From positions 27,971 through 81,692 of the forward strand of contig PMHO01000011.1 in NCBI GenBank assembly GCA_003156715.1: a stretch of 53,722 nt of DNA, written 5' to 3'. Under the pieces are notes generated by a model. That model did not search any database. It was not told the DNA's origin and was given only the letters and a program-made list of their open reading frames with translations. Origin of the DNA: Candidatus Tityobacter terrigena (GTDB lineage Bacteria > Vulcanimicrobiota > Vulcanimicrobiia > Vulcanimicrobiales > Vulcanimicrobiaceae). Positions 51,651 through 53,722 of this stretch are shown here, in pieces (the stretch's first letter is position 1; the number at the start of each line of letters is the position of its first letter). A program made the translations under genes and the position numbers.

Positions 51651-53722
51651 CTAGGCCGGGGCGGGGGCGCTTCTTTGGGGCGGCGGCTCGGGCGGTTTGT
51701 CGCTCGCGAACGTCGTTTCGGCCTTGAGCTCTTTGGGAGCGAGCCACGAGTACATGATCGGGACGATGAACAGGGTCAGGACGAGCGAACTCGTGAGGCC
51801 GCCGATCACGGCGATTGCAAGCGAGGCGCGGCTGCCGCCGCCCGGCTCGAGGCCCAGAGCCAGCGGCAACATGCCCGCGATCATCGCAATCGTCGTCATC
51901 ATAATGGGCCGGAACCGCGTCTGGGCCGCTTCGCGCATTCCATCTTCGCGGCTCTTGCCTTCGCGCGAGCGAACGGTGTCAGCGTAGTCGACGAGCAGAA
52001 TGCCGTTCTTCGTGACGAGCCCCACTAGCAGCACCATGCCGATCAGCGAATAGAGGTTGAGCGTTTGGCGCGTAATCCAGAGAGCACTGAACGCGCCGAT
52101 CGTCGCGAGCGGGATCGCGAATAGCGTCACGAAGGGGGTGCGGTAGCTATTGTAAAGGGCCACGATCATCAAGAACACGAGCAGAAACGAGATGACGAGC
52201 GAACTGCCAAGGGTGACGAGTGCCTGGTTCATGAGATCTTGCTGACCCTGCGCGGCGGGATGCACGGTTACCGTCTTGGGCAGATGCAGAGCTTTGATGC
52301 GCTGCAAGAACGATTTCGTGACGTCTGAAAGGTTTGAGCCGCCCGCGACGTTGGCCGAGACGTGCACGACTTGCTGCCGGTTCTCACGCGTGATGATCAG
52401 CGGCGCCGGCGCCCAATACAGGTGTGCCACGTCGCCCAGCCGCACGATGTCGCCGCTCGCATCTTGCGAGCGGATTGGAATGTTTAGCAGCGCCGCTAGC
52501 GAGTTCTGATAAGACACCGGATATTCGACCAGAATTTCAGTAAGACCGTTCTTTGCCGTTTCGATTTGGGTCGCCTCGTCGCCGCCGAAGGCTGCTTCGA
52601 CCGCCGCGGCTGCCGTTCCGACGCTCACGTCGAGCGTTTGAAGCTTCACGCGGTCGAAATCGACTTCGACTTGGGGCGCGGCGTTGGTCGCGCTATCTTG
52701 CGCGCCGATGGCCCCCGGAGTGTCCCTGAGAATCCCGAACACCTTGGTCGCCCATGGCGTCGGATCGCTCCCGTCGGCCGTGCTGACGAGTTCGTCGATC
52801 GGTTGCTGTACGCCGCCGCCTTGCTGCGTCGCCTGCACGACGTTAATGCTGCTGGGCGGCGCAATCTTCCCGAGAATCGACTGCAGGCGCGTAACGTAGT
52901 CGGCGGTCGACGTCTTGTGATTGGTGGACAGGTAAATCGAAATTTGGCCGATGTTACCTTCTTGTATGAAGCCGCCGAACTCAGCAGCATAGCCACCCGC
53001 TACCGTCTGTTCGCTCTGAAATTCGGAGCCCGTAATCGTTTGGCGGACCTTCGCCTCCAGTTCGGCCATCAGTTGCCGCGTCTGGGCGAGCGGATGCCCG
53101 GGCGCCAGCGTGACGAGGACGTAGATGATCCCTTGGTCGGGAACCGGTTCATATTCTTCCCCGAGCAGGCCTGTCGGCACCAAGAGAAACGCCAGGATAC
53201 ACAGGACGAGCGACACGATGACGATGGGCCACGGACGCCGCATCGCGGCCGGCAGCCAACTTTCCGCGTAGCGCTGGCGCAGTCCGTCGAAACGTTTGTC
53301 AAACCACCGGATGACAGGCCACGGTTTCCACGTCGACTTCATCGACCACAACCCGGCGAGTACCGGCGTCAGCGTGAAGGAAACGAAAAGGGATGTGAGC
53401 GTGGCGATTGTGACCACGATGCCGAATTCGGCGAGCTGCACGCCGACTTGGCCGCCGGCAAAGGCTATCGGAAGAAAGACCACGACGTCGACCATCGTGA
53501 TGACGATCGCGGCGAGGCCGATTTCGCTGCGGCCGTTCAGCGCTGCGTCGGGCGGCGCTTCTCCCATGGAGTGGTGGCGTTCGATGTTCTCGAGAACGAC
53601 GGTCGAATCATCGATCAAGATGCCGATGACGAGCGTCATCGCCATCAGCGAGATCGTATCGAGCGTCAGGTTCAGAAGCTTCATCACGAAGAGGGTGACG
53701 CCGAGCGAGGTCGGGATCGCGA
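51651..53722 (-). CDS. RND efflux transporter, AcrB/HAE type (partial, N-terminus beyond the window)
   Basis: The frame is still open at the right edge, so at least 300 N-terminal residues are missing; the GTG at 53687 is internal. What is seen starts in TM3 to TM4 with the proton-relay pair in VIGILIDDSTVVLENIERH, continues through TM6 and TM7, then a complete periplasmic part including the C-terminal docking domain (VPDQGIIYVLVTLAPGHPL to LNIPIRSQDASGDIVRLGDVAHLY), and ends with TM8-12 and a proline-rich tail. Unlike the RND protein of the hopanoid operon it keeps full periplasmic domains, so it can work with a membrane-fusion protein and TolC-like channel, presumably encoded upstream. Confidence 0.93.
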   Translation of the reverse strand, partial: AIPTSLGVTLFVMKLLNLTLDTISLMAMTLVIGILIDDSTVVLENIERHHSMGEAPPDAALNGRSEIGLAAIVITMVDVVVFLPIAFAGGQVGVQLAEFGIVVTIATLTSLFVSFTLTPVLAGLWSMKSTWKPWPVIRWFDKRFDGLRQRYAESWLPAAMRRPWPIVIVSLVLCILAFLLVPTGLLGEEYEPVPDQGIIYVLVTLAPGHPLAQTRQLMAELEAKVRQTITGSEFQSEQTVAGGYAAEFGGFIQEGNIGQISIYLSTNHKTSTADYVTRLQSILGKIAPPSSINVVQATQQGGGVQQPIDELVSTADGSDPTPWATKVFGILRDTPGAIGAQDSATNAAPQVEVDFDRVKLQTLDVSVGTAAAAVEAAFGGDEATQIETAKNGLTEILVEYPVSYQNSLAALLNIPIRSQDASGDIVRLGDVAHLYWAPAPLIITRENRQQVVHVSANVAGGSNLSDVTKSFLQRIKALHLPKTVTVHPAAQGQQDLMNQALVTLGSSLVISFLLVFLMIVALYNSYRTPFVTLFAIPLATIGAFSALWITRQTLNLYSLIGMVLLVGLVTKNGILLVDYADTVRSREGKSREDGMREAAQTRFRPIMMTTIAMIAGMLPLALGLEPGGGSRASLAIAVIGGLTSSLVLTLFIVPIMYSWLAPKELKAETTFASDKPPEPPPQRSAPAPA

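Overview
The window is GC-rich, gene-dense chromosomal DNA from a Gram-negative-type (diderm) bacterium. A very long TamB protein, a MlaE-MlaF-MlaD lipid-transport set and two RND pumps all require an outer membrane. A GloVer-repeat exported protein, a full hopanoid pathway and an aerobic protocatechuate pathway together make me suspect a soil or rock-surface lineage such as Candidatus Eremiobacterota (WPS-2). That placement rests on gene content only; there is no rRNA or tRNA gene in the window. Start codons are diverse (ATG, GTG, many TTG), genes often overlap by 4 bases, and no stretch longer than 300 bases lacks a gene.

Layout. (1) 1-6.2 kb: the end of an alpha-2-macroglobulin-like gene, then a + strand operon turning 4-hydroxybenzoate into 3-oxoadipate (pobA, pcaH, pcaG, pcaB and a fused pcaC-pcaD whose domain order is the reverse of the known PcaL), ending with a membrane methyltransferase. 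(2) 6.2-18.3 kb: a GloVer-repeat exported protein, a tiny Cys/His protein, a methyltransferase, a membrane protein, an alpha/beta hydrolase, a large prepilin-like protein, an orphan DNA methyltransferase converging on recQ, a Crp-family regulator, a MATE transporter and the ribosome-rescue factor RqcH. (3) 18.3-32.2 kb: tamB on the - strand, divergent from a long + strand run gmk-rpoZ-glmS-rph-(coiled-coil protein)-mlaE-mlaF-mlaD-rhomboid-panE. (4) 32.2-35.4 kb: a frameshifted Uma2-type gene, a HAD phosphatase without a normal start codon, a PDZ plus alpha/beta hydrolase fusion and a LOG-family protein. (5) 35.5-46.9 kb: a hopanoid locus (shc, hpnB, hpnG, hpnH, hpnA, an RND protein, a squalene synthase, hpnP). 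(6) 46.9-53.7 kb: a regulator-like ATPase with an unusual promoter, a TMEM175-type channel, a DUF1254 protein, a Xer recombinase preceded by a 46-base hairpin, and an ordinary RND pump running off the end.

How the genes work together. The hopanoid locus reads as one pathway: squalene synthase makes squalene, Shc cyclises it, HpnH adds an adenosyl group, HpnG removes adenine, HpnA and HpnB act on the side chain, and HpnP methylates C-2 of the A ring. The - strand part, synthase-RND-hpnA-hpnH-hpnG, is a tightly overlapped operon. Its RND member has lost the docking subdomain from both halves while keeping the proton-relay aspartates, so I infer a hopanoid or lipid mover rather than a TolC-type drug pump. 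With TamB and Mla nearby, the window is rich in outer-membrane lipid biology.

The signals I would follow first are the dockless RND, a set of genes that appear to start on AUA or AUC (one start overlapping the preceding stop as ATAG), the swapped pcaC-pcaD fusion, the repeated TTTGACAGAT element before the ATPase, and the hairpin before xer. Homology calls are from recognition of motifs and family patterns; no search was run.
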